Shown one piece after another: positions 12,468 through 27,400 of a DNA stretch of 64,000 bases (positions within the stretch are counted from its first letter, which is position 1; every line of letters starts with the position of its first letter). The DNA lies in NCBI GenBank assembly GCA_014706295.1, contig JACSVZ010000006.1:24548629-24612628 (forward strand). The letters are read 5' to 3'. This DNA is from Lycocorax pyrrhopterus obiensis. Its lineage: Eukaryota; Chordata; Aves; Passeriformes; Paradisaeidae. Made by a program: the position numbers and the translations under genes. Under the pieces are notes generated by a model that made no database searches, was not told the DNA's origin, and saw only the letters and a list, made by a program, of their open reading frames with translations.

Positions 12468-15400
12468 AAATGAAATGAATATGACTGTCACTAAGGAGAG
12501 ATCTGTGTTGACATTCTTAATGCATGACAATAGCACTCTTAGTTAACTCTTAGTAACATTCAGTTGGATAAATTCCACATTTTCCCTTAGAAATTTCCTT
12601 TACTAAGTAATTTGGTTTTTACTGACAAATTTTAAATTTTGTTTAAATTGAGTCTTAATGAAAACACAATATTTCCAAATTTTGTGCTGTTCCAGGACTG
12701 GATGATCACTCTGCTGTTTTTTCAGTGTGACAATGTAATGGTGGTAAACACAGTCTGGGAATGAGGTGACTGTATATTTTTAATAAATCATAGGTCGGTG
12801 CTCACTGGTTGGGGCCATGTGATCATTTCTTGTCACATCCTCTTTGTATCATAGGCCATTATATTATTACCATCTCCTGGACTAAGCCCAGTCACTTGGG
12901 TGTTCCTGAAAAGTATCCAGCTTGATTTTAGGACATTAATATGCATTTGGCTTAAGTTTCTCATATTTCATGGTGTCTGAATCAAGCTGGACACAAAATT
13001 GTCATGTCTGAATAACATGATGCTGGGCCTGGTTAGGGATGCCTGGGCTAGTTTTGAGCAAGCTGGCCCGTGCTCACTATGTAGGGCAGCCTTATGCTGA
13101 GGTACAAGCCCAGGTTCTAGAAGCAATCGAGGAGGAGATGATACATGGAGCAAGTAGCGCTGATCTCTCAGCTGGGCTTGTTTGCACTGTGCTGCTGCAG
13201 TTGTGTGACTTCCCACTGCTAGCTTGACAGACAAACACTGGCTAATGCCGTGGCCAGGGTTTCAGCATGGCCACACTTTTCTGTTTGAGTATTTTCTCCA
13301 ATCATGAATAATTTCTTTCACTCTTGCCCGCATTGGAAAGAAGCACGCAGTGCATATAAGCGTGCACCTGAACTTTGTTAACCATATTCTAACACCAGGT
13401 TTATTGCTACTGGACCCTCTAGCCTGTATTCTTTTCCCAAAAATCTAGATGAATTTCTGAATCTAGTATTACTCAAAGATATTTTTCAGGTTCACTACTT
13501 TTCTGATTTTTTTTTTTTGGCTGAATAGGTTGTATTCATTATTTCTAGATGTAAAAAACTACATTTTGCAAAGTTGTACTGTGATTTTGAGGTTTGGCTT
13601 CCACATAAACCCCCTCCTCCCCCTCACCCATTTGTTATCCCCTTCTTGATCTTTTTAGTATGCACCTTATTGATGCTGTGTAATACTGATTTCTAGTCAT
13701 ATTTTGTCATGTTGCAGTACATCAAATACCTTATAGAGCTGTGTGGATTACATCTGCTTAGTTATTTTAAATCATCAAAGCTTATGCTCTTAAGAAATGC
13801 AATTAGATTTGTTTGACAAACCTGATGTATTTCCCATATACCATGCTGACTGACTGACTGATTCCCGCAATCCTTAATCAATTAAATCATGTACCATTTC
13901 CTCCTTGAATTTATCTAGGAGTGAGGTCATGAAAAATGATGCTCTTTTTGAATCCTTTTCTGTTCCTGTTTTGCAAACGCTTCTTACCAAGAAACCCTTA
14001 ATAGACAGGACGTTTGTGTACAGCAGCTGGGCAGTTGAAAATGCATTAATTAGTATCTTATAGCAGTGACACTTATTATTTATTATGCCATCATCAGAGA
14101 ACACAATTAAGTTATTGTAAGGTTGCTATGGTTTCCAAAGGAGATACAGTGCAGACTAATTACCTCAAGATGCCAGATGGTGCTGAATAATTCCTGAGCA
14201 AATGCCTCATCACCTCTGCCTCTCCATGTTTGTATAGTAAACAAAACATGAATAAAATGGAGGCTGAGAATGTAGTGATTTCCCTTTATAGGTCTCCACA
14301 GGTTCGTGTTTGCCCTGAGCATATTTACATTCTTTAGACTATGTTGTTTAAATTTCTCCCATCTGTGCAAATATCCTAATGAATGAACTGCAAAAATGCA
14401 TGTAAGAAAACTCTGCTGATGGACATTTTGACTCAAAATGTTTCATCTGCACTATACCTGCAGTTTCTGTATTGTCTGTCATGTCTATCCCAAGAATATG
14501 TCAGATAGAAAGATACTTTACCCTGTCCACAGGGCAAGTAAGCTCTAAGAGGCACTTTAAGCACAGTCTACACCCAGGATTTCCCTTTAGCCTAAAAACT
14601 TCGCAGACCGTGGGACATCCTGGGCTGCAGCAATGCAGATGAACATTGTTTGGACTGTAAGCCTATAGGGTGCTCCACATAGCAGTGTACGTGGAATCAC
14701 TGGGAATCAAAAACATTACAAAGCTTAAAGACATTGATGTTTGAGGCCACTCAGTCTTACAGACAATATTTTTTGTAGATCTGTGCCTGATCTCATGACT
14801 GCTTTCTTTTATCTTTCAGTGATCACAGTTTAATTGGGTATCTGCAAAACCTTCCATTATACAACCTGAGGGGCAGATAACTAGTCGAGCTCCAGGTCTG
14901 CACATGTAGAAAGTACCAAACTATAACTTTGCCATCAAGGGATGCAGCAAAATGTAAGGCCACAAAGAACAGTCTTTGGGATAGCGTGTCAGAGAGGCAC
15001 ATGCCATAGTCCAAAATTCCTGACTGACTGTAGTGTCAGCACGTATAACCTGAAGCATCAGGTCAGTACAATAAGTAGGTCAGGCTTTGAGCAAGGGCTT
15101 TTGTGCCCTGCTTCTGCTACCACTGTCATAGGATTGCCAACACATGGCCATAAGAAACAGCCTTTTAATTTAGTATATTTAGTATATATTCAGAGTTTAA
15201 ATTCAGATTTGCTGTGTGGTTGGTCTAGGAAAACAGCCATGGAAAACCATAACAGCAAATGTTTCCCCGCCAGATTCAGAGCTTACCTATACAGAGATTG
15301 CTTAGGATTTTCCAGATATGTGCAGTTATCTAACTGATATTTCACTTCTACAAAGCTTCATGGGGCCTGCTTTTCTCTGAGCTGGTCCAAGCTGTTGGGA

Positions 15401-18400
15401 CTCTGTGTTCTTTTAGCTTCTCTGCAGGGTTTCAGCGGTTCCTGCTATGGAGACTCTCATGAGCACAGCTAACAGAGGCAGCCACAGGTGCGGCAGCTTG
15501 TGTGGGTTCTGATTAGGGAGCTCTGGGCCTTCTGGGGACAAGATCCAGGATCAGTGAGGAATGGCTGTGAAACCTATGAGAAACTTAAGGGTGCCTGCTG
15601 CTGTCAGATAAGGATGAGGTAAGAGGAGATAAAAGGGTGCGCAGTGTCCACACCTCGTCCTGAGGTAAGTGCTACCTCTGGAGAAGTGAAAGGATGGAAG
15701 CTGGTGACTTCTAGCACCAAGAGGAAGGTTCCTGCACTAAGGGCTTACAAGTACAAGATAGGTCCACTACACTCAAAGGTGAAGAGGAACCAGATATGCC
15801 TTCAAGAAAAAGGTCTGCTCCACCTCTGGTCCATAAAGAAGAGTTTGGTCAAAGAAAAGTAGATGCAAGAGTGGCAAAAAGGTGGTTCTGGAAATAGAAT
15901 AAATTGGAATAAGGAGTGATATCAGGTAAGGAACACAGGAGGGGATGAATCTTCTGATGCCAGGTACATAGGTATTTACAAACAGTGAAGCTGACTTGTA
16001 AACTGAGATATTGGCCCATCTTCTGGGGTGCTGGAGGGAGCTCTCCTAGACAACCCATGGAGCTTTCCATCAGGTCTATGTCTGAAAGACGCAGTGTGGG
16101 GTATGGTGAAGATAGGTGGACTTGCAGCCATGTGCTGAGTGGTGGTGGGAGGAAAGGAGGTGATAGAGCTCTAATTCAGTAGTAGTTGTGCGTGTTTCAT
16201 AATACTTGAGTGATAATAGCTTCGTAATTTTATGCAATAATTATCCAAAATTATGCAGCTAAATCAGCAGTAGTGATATGCCTATTATTTAATTATATTA
16301 TTAGGTAATTACTTTCTTAGTAGTGTATTACTAAATCAGTAAATGCTTAATCATTATTTCAATATTATATATTTCAAACTTGAAATTTAGAGAGTGTGAG
16401 TTAGGCCCATGAAGCAACAATGTCCAAAGGAAAATATACATAAACCAGCAAAGATGTAAGTATCAACTCTTACTTTGCAGTATTGGACTTTAAGTACGAA
16501 ATGACTCTCTCTCTGCTTTGTCAGATTGTTTGAATATTTAAACAAGAAATTAGTTTAATCAATGGGCATTGGAATCATTGCCTCAGTTCAAGCTACATTT
16601 GTAAATGTAATTTAATTTCTTATTCCTGCATAAATTTTGTTTTGTTCTTGATTTCAGTGAAGGAAACAATAATTGAAATGCCCAGATCAAATGAAATATT
16701 ACACTTTTTCCCTTAAAATAATAAGTTCCTAGGAGCACTGAAGACAGATAACTTTCTCAGGTCAAACTGTAAAAAAAAAAGCACTGTTAAAGTATCAGCC
16801 AATTCACTAGGAATATGTATGTTTCCCAAGATAACACATGAAGCTCTACAGTTAGTTTGAGGATAATACATATAATTCTGCTGTAATAAAATTATTTTAT
16901 TACAGGAGCCAGAGAGGTAGGAAATCACTTCTTGAATTACACCATCTATTGATCATGAAACAGCAAATTGCATAGTTTGATAATTTGGTGGGAAATGACT
17001 TGGCTGTGATCTATCTTGTTCCAGTCAGGGGAGTTATGCATTTCTTGTATATAGCTAATAAGTCATGACTTACTGAAAAGAAATACTTATATTGTTGAAA
17101 GCTTACAATCTAGACAGTCTAAATATTAATTTTGTTTTACTGTAAAAAGTAGTGTAGAGATTTGCTCCTCCAAGGAAAGATCAACAAAAGAGACCAGAAG
17201 GAAACAGGCAAAGCAGCAAGGCTTGAGTGGTGGGGGACCAGATGAACAAGTGGATCAGAACAGTGGAGGAAAAAAAGAACTGTGCAAACTTTGCTCAATA
17301 GGCAAATGTTTCTGCTCTGACTACTCTATTTGCTAGGAGTTTTGAATCGGATTAAAAAGCTTTCAGAGGATTTGGCATAATGAAATATTTGCTCCCAATT
17401 AAATCATTGCATATGAAAAGAATGGAAATTATTATACCAATTAATGTCTTTCCCGTTCTGCTTTATTTTCTTGTTAATTGTGCCTGAAAGTTAGAGAAAA
17501 ATGTTTTAAGCTGAGAGAAGTTTGGACAGAGAAAGGGAGGTGCAAGGACTTCAAATATGACACTGAAACACACATGCAAATAGTTTGTTGTGTTGAACAA
17601 CATATGGCAAAGAAGTTGTGATATACACATGAAATACATCAATATGTGTTTGCTAAAAATGAAAGATCATAAGCATTATTAATTTGCTGTAAGGTAAAGT
17701 GAGACTCTTGACTCCAGCTGATGGCACCAAATTCAGTTACTGTGCACCAAGGAAACTTACTAGCTCTTGAAACCTGTCATCTCATATGCTGGCTAGTGTG
17801 GTCTTATGAAGTAAGGGCTACAACTGTGCATCAACAGAGAGGAAACAATTGTAATTTTCTTCCAAAAAGAAAAATAAAAACACATTCATGCATTTCATTC
17901 CAGTGAGTGTGCATGTGTGTACTTCTACTCCTGTTGTAGTCACAGAAAACCAAAAATGGGATTTAAACTTCATGTTCATTCAAATCAATTATTTATCAGC
18001 ATAAAACAGCATTTTACAGCACATATGTATTTTCAGTAATACAATCATGGTATTCTTGTAAGTGATATCATCACACTATATGCTGACTTTTGTCCCAGAA
18101 TGAACATTTTCTCAGGTCTATGAACAATATAAAATGGTAAGTAAAAAGTCCTAAGAAGCAGAAATATATGTAGCCACAAGTGTACAAATTTCTAATGTGT
18201 TCAGATACAGTGTTTACTTAAAGTATTCCTTGTATAACTGTGAACATAATATGTATAAAAATTGACATACTTGTCTATCAGGAAAGAAATCAATCTGTAT
18301 TACATGAACAGATAATGGTAATACAGAGCTCATAAAAGCATGGAAAGGCATTCTGTGAGAATTTCTTTATTTTTGCTCCAGATTTGACAAATAGTATTTT

Positions 18401-21400
18401 TTAAAAAGCAGTATTTTAACAAAATCTTTAGGCAAATACATTGTTAAAGCTGTAGCTGAGATTCCAAAACCAGAGAACCCTGCCCTTAGTGTTTCTGACA
18501 GGAACTTTATCCCATTTGCTCATGCAAATTGTAACTTGGTTCCCTGCAATACTCTGTGTTGCCCTCCGCTGTCAAGCTGCTGAAGGGAGAGATCAGAAAA
18601 AGCCCCCACTTCACCACTTGACCCTGTCTTGGCTTAGCGAGGCTTTAACCTTGTGCCTTGCTGTGCGCTTGTGATATTTTTAAGGGAAAGAGGGACTGAA
18701 ACAACAAAAATAAAATTTGGCAGGTGGTCTAGAGTTCAACTTTTTCATGAAGAAAGACTGGTCCACCTATCTAAATGCTAATGGTGGGGCAGCTCAGGTA
18801 AATGCCGTACAGTACCACAGTTGCTGTGTAGTCTTTGAGCTGCTCAGAAATTCTGTCTCCTATCATGAGACTTAGGTCTGTCCAGGAGGACTGAAGTGCC
18901 TGAGTATCACTGGGGGCCTGGGAAATGCCGTAGCATCTATGATTACTTCAAAGATCAGAGTGCTTCTTCCATTAGCTGCTGGCATCCATATTATGTTCAC
19001 ACAGCCTTCACAAGTCACCCCTTTAGTAGGCAATGTGAGTATCCCTCTGAGAAAGGTCTGTGTTGACCTGGGCTGTAAGTAAACATCAAAATACTATCAC
19101 TAAAATACCAGGTAGGACAATAAAGGCCATGTGAATTATAGATGAGTCGGTATCCAGCATCTCTAATTTCACCCTAGGTCTCTTCACATCTGGAGTTCTC
19201 CCACAGCAAGTGGTGGCAACTTGCTACCCAGCTGTTCCCTGATGAAGCAATGTGGATTGCTGATGCGTGGTTTCGCATCACATTGTGAAGACATTCTAAA
19301 ATAAGATTAGGTGCATATCCACTGTGGTAATATGGACCTGGCAAGACTTGACAGTAGAAATCCATGTAAGCAGGTGGCTGATGGATTATCAGATGCCAGG
19401 TGTTGAGATCTCACTGAAGAGACAAACTTTTGCTGTGTGAGTTAATGGCTATATCTTTTGCTAGCCTATCCTTACACAACAGGCTATACAGAAGAGGTTC
19501 AAGACAGGTGCAGGGTGCTGTATGCATCCTGTTGCAACTCACCCTAAGAGACTAGTTTTGGCAATCCTTGCACTTTGGTTATGTCACAGTGACTGGTGAT
19601 CTTCAGCACAAGATTGAAAAATGTCATTAGTCAAAACCTGACTGGACATGGTCGTGGGCAATTGTATAACTGCTGAAGTAAAAGGATTGCATGGAGATCT
19701 TAGCTTCTCTGAAAAAATGTGATTGTTCTCTGTGTTGTTGCAAGGAAAGGTTTGAAAATAACAAATGAGTTCAAGATCAAAAAGAAAAGAAATATGCATA
19801 TTTTAAAATTGTACTGTATTTACCCAGTCTTAAGATTTTAGGGGACCTGGCTCAGTATTTTTGAACATTTAGGAAATGCCATTGATAACTAAGATTAATT
19901 TGTGTCACTCACTGGATCATTCTTAAAAAAAATCTGATCTCTGTGCAAGAGATACACCACCAAAATGCTTCACTTTTTAAAAAGGAGTCTTTGCCTGACC
20001 AGCTGATTTAGCTTTCATCTGGGTTATTTTCCTGAAAATAAACAAAGCCTGCCGCAGAAAAATGAGAAACTCTCTCTCAAAATGTAAGATACAGAAAGAT
20101 TTGTGAGGATAAACCTCACAAATTACTTGGCCTGGAACTGAAGTCCCAGCAAAAGGAGATTTTTGGATCCAATAAATGCATGCCTTTGGAGACCACAACA
20201 AAAGGAATTCTAGTGACAGAGCATGTCTATGAAAAATTCACTGCAGTATCAGACATCCCAGGTGCCTATTTTATCAGGAATCATTATGCTGCTCAGTGTT
20301 CCAGGGACAGCTCTGGACAATGAAATAGCTTTTGCATTCAAAGAGGTGACATTTAGTCACCAGGCATTTAACTGCCAGGCATAAAGGCCACTGCCTGTGA
20401 ATGGGGTTTGTTTGAGACGTGTGTGGTTAACTGGAGACTGAAGGTAAACTTTAAAATTAAATATGCCGCAGCTCAGTCAATATCTTATGCTCAACATCAT
20501 TGATGGGGGGTGATGAGGCAGTTTGAGTTCCTGCTGAGCTTATTAGAATTGGGACTGCCACAGAACCTCACCAAAGATTTGGTTTGAAATTGTGCCTTTG
20601 AGAATACTTACTTCAAATGTAAAAACCCAATAAAATGAGAGTATAAGCTTGAATTTGCCTCTGATGAATACACATCACAAACGAAACAGTCATTTTTATG
20701 TATGTGTTCAGCTGAAGGCTGCATCCTTTGGGGACTGATATAATTCAGCTCCATGGGCAAACAAATAAGAAATAGCAAGTTAACAGTTACAGTAAAACCA
20801 ATGAAACCAAAAAAATTCAATGCAAAACAAAAAGCCCCTCCAAAAGGTATTCTAACCACAAAGCCATTTATAAATTAAGGAATCTCACACTCACAGAAGG
20901 AATCTCATAACTAAAAGGTGGAAGAGCATTGTGATCAGTAATAATGCTGTGGGGCTGGCTACATTGAAAAAGCTTGTATAGGCAGGCTCAGGATACAGCC
21001 CTCAGACACGCCTTCTGGAAACAATGTTGAGTGCTGTCACTGTCTCTCAGCAGTGACAAATCAAGGTAGAGCTAGAAAGACAAAGATTTGGAGGGAGAAA
21101 TATTATTTCTTTTATTTTGAAACAGCTTTAAGATAAATCAGAAAAAATAAAAAGAGATTTAGCATACAAGCCGTTCGGCAAGTCAGTCATTATTTGTGAA
21201 GATTTGACCAGGAAGCCTATAGAGAAATTCACATGCAACTTAGTATTTAGTGGAGGAAAAATAATTACAATTTTCCTTCAGTTTCTTTGCCACTTTTTTC
21301 ACCTATTGGATCCTATTTTGGGTTGCAGGTATAAGAAATCAGACTGATGCTGCACCAGAAGCTCCTGAGATTTTAAGACACAGAGACCATTCTGACATTG

Positions 21401-24400
21401 AGAATTCCCGTGGAAATACACCGTCTTCCACTTTCATTTGCAGTCTGGTTAATGAGCCTGTAAATTGAATTAACTCAGCTGAAGTGCTCAAAACCCAAGC
21501 TGAACTGAAAAGAAAACAAGATAAGAGAAGTGTATGGCAGCAATACTTGGTACCTTTGGCTTACTGAGGAATGTAGTAAGACTGAAATAATAATAATAGT
21601 AGTAACAATGATAACAACAAGAACAACAACAACAGCAACAACTGAATATGTGACTGAAGATATATGATTCATTATATTTTACAAAGCAAGCTATTAAACA
21701 GTGTTCAAATATCAGAGTGCTGGGTACTCAGTCAGTGAGTCAATGTTTCCCAGTTCTAAAGAGCAGTTTCTAAAGAGATTAAGGGTAGCTAAAGAGGAAG
21801 GCTTCATATTTTAATTTTTTCCCTGATACTATGGTATGTGCATATCCTTTTCTACGATGTTTGGCATCTCATTTTTTAAATAGCAAATGAGTGGCCCAGG
21901 GAAGTGACTGCAAATGGGAATCATAAATAACTAGATTTATGATAGCAACAGTACACTGAAATGTAGGGAAAAAGCTGGATCTCACTGCATCATTTGTTCC
22001 CAATGGTTTTGAAACAATCAGTGCCAGAAGAAAAAAACCGTAATCTGTCCTTCCTCTATAGATCAAAAAGTAGCTGTTTCTCTGTTGGCAAACAGAAAAG
22101 GAAGGCCTCCCTCCTCTATTGGTGGTGCCTCTCCAGCCCCTCTGCACCTGCCTGGGGCTGCTGTGTGCCAGCATCACCCAGGGACTGGCTCTGACACAAC
22201 CTGACATCCCTGTGCCAGTGCGTGAATCACTGCCCCGGCTGCTCATTTGCACTGACTACACTCCGAATTTCTGTTGGTAGAAGGCAGTGATTTCACCCAG
22301 CTCCAGCGTGGTTTCGTCAGTCAGTCCAGACACGCATTTGCTGACATTGTTTCCCTGCTCACAGTAAGGGTTTCTCTGAATCAGACTGAGTGAGGTGATT
22401 CCCCATTTGTTTGCTGAGATAACAGAGCCTAAGTGACTTAATAATTCATCCCTCTTGCAATTACCTCAGCCATTAAACAGACCAATGCCCTAATGCCCTG
22501 CCCTCTGTCACGTTTTTCTCTGTTTGCCTCTAGACTCAGTTTTGGTTTACTGTCAGGTGGAAAAGTCAAACCTGTCTCACCTCTTCTGTGTCCATGAAGG
22601 GTGCTTCTGCCTCCAGGTGTCATAAAGATTTACCTTTGGGAAGTCATGGCTATTAAACTCTCCCCAGAGGCACACAAGAGAAAGCTGGTATGTTTCTGAT
22701 AACCTGAAGGCTGTATGAAATGCCATCTAGGATTGAATATATATATTTGTATCTACATAAATATTTCAGTCACAAAAACTGATATCCACCTTAAATTAAA
22801 ACCAGCACAGTAATCCAGGGATTGGATGACATTTCTCATCAGCTGATGGCTGTATGGGGAATCACAGTGTATGCAAATCATCTTCTTTATACGGGAGTCA
22901 ATCTGATGTCATGTTCAACAAGAGAATTTGCAAAAAACCCAACTTCACAAAATTTTTTCTTGTCTCAGCTGAGAAAACTGAAGACCTGGAGAACAAACAT
23001 ACAGAGATTTATCAAGTTTTGAATGAAAGAGACTTGCGGCAAGAATACTAGAGGTGATATCAGTTAGTAACAATGGAACTAAATGAAAGTCCTTTGTCTT
23101 ATTTTCATCACTTTTATTCCTGGGTATGAAATGAGACCTAAACTACATTATTATATATTATAATCACTAAAGTATCTGCTGTCTTCTACAACAATAATGA
23201 TGTGGTTTTCTGGGGAGAAAAAAATGATAGGAAGAAAGCCCTGAATATATTTTTTCTCCTGTGAAAGCCGTAGGTGACTAGTAGTCATGTTTTTGGCTCA
23301 AAAATAAATGTGCAAAGTAGTACATAGTGGAATGTTTGAGGGAGGCATGCAAGATATGTGCTTCAAGTCAGATCAAGGGTTATGGTAGACATTTGCATGC
23401 TCGGCAGCAGAATTTTCTGTCTCGTTAAGATCTGGTTAATAAAATTATTAGAGAGATGTCTCTGCCCAAATTAAGGTGCAAACGAGACGACATACCAAAG
23501 TCAATAGTATGGGTTTTAATTTAACAGTAAATGTGAGGTAGAGAGGGAGAGGGAGAAAGAAATAGGAAAAGAGAGAATCTGTGGATTCCAAGGTGTGCAC
23601 ACCCACTGCATCTGAGCTGTTAAGTGTTTGATTGTTTGAGTCATTAAACATTAACAGTCCAGTCTCTCACAAGTCTGCAAGCAGTAACTACCACAGGAGA
23701 ACAAATCTGACCAAAAAAAGGGCTACTTACATGTTGTTAGCATTGATTCCCTCAGAGTGAGAGCCCCAAAATAACTTTTGCCCATCCAAAAAATCTGGTT
23801 GGATATAAACCAACCTAAAAACCATTTCTGTAACCTAAGAATAAAATTTAAGAAGACATAAGCCTACTCACAGTACTTATAAGTCCTTTTCATTTCTCTA
23901 TAAGAATCTCTGAGTAATTCCATTGAAACTATATAATTAAACTTTTCTTGCCTCCAAGGGAGATATGTTTAAATAAGGCTACTCAATAATGAAGTTTAGA
24001 GCTCAGCAATAGGACTCAAAAGCTGTTTAACAGAACAAAGCATTGTGTGTGGGGAAGACCACCACCTTCAAAATTTAACAATGCATCATTCAGTGATCTA
24101 CTTGGTGTTTGTCCAAAATATTGAAAGCAACATGTCGGCCTAACATACCTACCTGAAAAGAGCTATAAGGATTTTGTGTCTGATATATATATATGTACTT
24201 ATGAGCCAAAAAATGACAGAAGTTTCATAGAATTTGAAATTTTGTTTAGAGGATATTACCCAGACATGCTATCCATAAACATGTATACCCTGGAAAGCAT
24301 ACTTGTGGTACTTAATAAATGGTTATAAATCACACGAGAAAGAGCAGCACTAAACTGAATTTCACTAGAGTGTTAGTTCTTTCCAATGTAACTGAATGCC

Positions 24401-27400
24401 AGGTCCTTTTATTCCTCATACTTGTCTTGTTTATATTTTCCAACAGGCCAAACACAGAAAGATGGCCTATACCTCTAGTGGGAGGTGAGAGAATTAGATG
24501 TATGAGGAATTTCAGGACAGGATTCAGGTATCTCTGCTGCTGCTGAGACTTTCACATGGAGCTCTGAGAGTGGAAATGAAGCTTTCATGTTGATTTTTTC
24601 ATCTTTGTTTGCAATGAAGAGAGACTGTTTGCAATACTTGAAAACGAGCCTTGAAAACTGTCATTAGTCATTTTTCTTTACAAGCAAAGAGTATACCTCT
24701 TTTTAAAGTTCCTGATTGTTCCTTAGTCATTGAAACAATGATAAATGCAGGGGATATTCTTTCTAGTGAATCAGTGCTTCCTGTAGTAGGTTCTTCTTCC
24801 AGAGCTCTAGTATTTGGATTGGGACATGTGATAGAGAAGTGGTATCAGATTTTAGGTCAGATTTCAAGCAAAGGTGTCGTAAACTAACCAAAAAATATGG
24901 GAAGACATTTTCACATTTAGGAAATTTAAGCAGGACTTACAAGGACTGGTACAAATATTTTGCTTTGCTGTTATCTTCTAATCTCAGTTGTTTTCTTTCA
25001 CAACACAGGCCTGCCTATATTTTCCAGTATAAATGACAGTAAATCCGAGCTCAGAGGAGTTCAGACAGTGCCATTGGAATCATCAGACAGAAAACAACAT
25101 TTTTGTCTTTTTTTTTTAATGATTGCTCCACAGCCTAGCAACTCTTTACTTTAGCCTCAGATGTGTTCTGTACTAGATTCTGGCACCCAGATCTCCTTCC
25201 CTGGGACTTGCCTGTCAATAGGGATGTGGACTGGTGGAGGGGTCCACACTCTGTTCTTAATCCTACTCCCAAGTAGGACATGTCTTATGGCCCCACAAAC
25301 TGGTGGTGGTACTTGGGTGAGTGGAACTTAATGTCTATTTTAATATCTGGCCAGTACATCACATGAAGAAACAGTCTGGCTGAGCTATTACATCTTACAA
25401 CGTGCTTTTTTTGTTCTCTGCTGAAGATTTTTTTTCCTTATGCGTCACGTCTATAAAACAATTTTTTTCACAACAGATTTGTTCTTTCCTCTACAAATTG
25501 CTGCTCTAATGGAAATATTTTTCTGTCATTATTTTTTTCTGTTCAACTAGAACACAGGAGAAGATATAACAGCGCTCTTAATGGAGCTCAGCATAGGAAT
25601 TCAGTCCTAATAGAGACTGTAAAATTTGTGTCCACCCAAAAACTTTGGCCTCTAGCTACAGGCTAGAGCTTCTGGAGAGACAGCTAACATTTACACATAT
25701 CCTATGATGACCGCTTACATGACTTGAAAAAAAAAAAGAGCTACAAACAATGAATTTTTACACCAGCTAGGTAAGAGCAGTAATATAAAATACTGCTTTT
25801 GATCAGCTATCTGACACGGATTAAAATTTCCAGCCACTATTCTTTCTACTATAGGCAGTAGGCTGTAAGTGTTTTCCAGGCTCTCCTGAAGGAAAACTGG
25901 TCTTTGCCCTGCATGACTCAGATATGTAACACATGTAAGAGCTGATCTTTTACTTTGTCCAGAGTAAATAAACAAATTAAGTCTTGAAGTACCATATAAT
26001 GACAGAAGCTTTTCACATACTGCTGCTTCTGTGTTTAGCTCAGCAGCTTGACTCCTATGGAAACCTACAGTGGGAAAAGTAGAAATGAATGAACTGTTGA
26101 AATGGCTGTGAATTTCAAGTTCAGAATAGTAATTTTTTGCATTTCCAAATGCAATGTAGAGCATTTCTCCCTAAAGATTTTGGAAATGGAGGCTTTATGC
26201 TTACCCTGGCAAAAAGGATAGCAGAAAGATCCCAGATATCCCCCTATGTCTTTGTGCACTCGTGTGCATGGTCTAGACACAGGTCTTGATTTCCTCATTC
26301 ATTTAATTCCTTCATTATATAAATTGAAAAAACAATGCACCCAATTCACTAATGTAAACAGAAGCCCTGGCATTCTGTCTAACTGTTTAACAGAAGTTAA
26401 ATGAAATCTACTAATAACATGAAATGACAGTGTAAGACACTTATCATGTGAATAATTAGGCATTATAATAGCAACAGTATGCTTGCTTTGTTCTTGTCCA
26501 TATTATTTCCATTTAGCAGCTGCTATACCTGACAAACAACTGCCAGATACAAGAGTTCCCTGATGGAGACCTGAATGTGCTCTGTGTGTCCTCATGAACT
26601 TTAATACAGTTAAAATGTTAGTTTGGACCTGCAGAAAAGTAGACAGATGTTTTGCCAATTTAGCAAATGGGAATATTCCTTCTCTGAACAAGTGGGAAAT
26701 GCACTAAATCTGTCTCAGATGGAAACAATTTGGTTAGCATTCACTGTTCAAATCATCTGCTTTTGTAATCTCTAAAGCATAGAGCATGTTGTTCACAAAC
26801 TTTACTTACTTGTAGCAAAATAAACAAACTCAGCTTACCACACATGCTTTTACAAACCAAAACACCTGCTCTCCAACAGCAGGTGGGAAATCCAGATCTT
26901 TTGAATATCTGTGTCCTGATGATTACTCCACTAATTTTGCATTAAGAGTTATAGATTACAGAATATGCTTCTGATTACTACCAGTGTCATAGAGCTGGGG
27001 ACAGTTGCAAACAGTCTTTTGTAGAGTGAAAAAAAAACCTAGTATCACAAGACATGTCACTGTGAATTCATACCATCTGTCTAATGATGAATGACACCAG
27101 TGTGGATGGTATCAAGTCAGCCTACAGATTTGCTATATATACTTAGTAACCTGCAAATACATCACACAAAATGGCCCTGCACACACTGTGCATCAAAACA
27201 GAGCATATAATGCTTTGTCACAGGGTAAACTGGTCTATTAAAATGATCATATGTTCAGAAATGAAGAAGGCAGTTGTTGATTTCAGCCTATAATTTCTTT
27301 TTTTGACATTTTTTCTCCTGAAGTCTCATTTCATGATTCCGGTTCCATTTTGCTGCTATTTGAATGCTACAGATTCTATTATTTTTTCATGCTTTTTATT

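Noticed and set aside
14124..14137. An X-box-like GTTGCTATGGTTTC
   Set aside because: Two departures from the consensus in the right half-site; only a half-site remains.
25715..26164. A 149-codon frame on the - strand upstream of GRXCR1
   Set aside because: No family resemblance, no promoter or splice sites that stand out, and no neighbouring exon.
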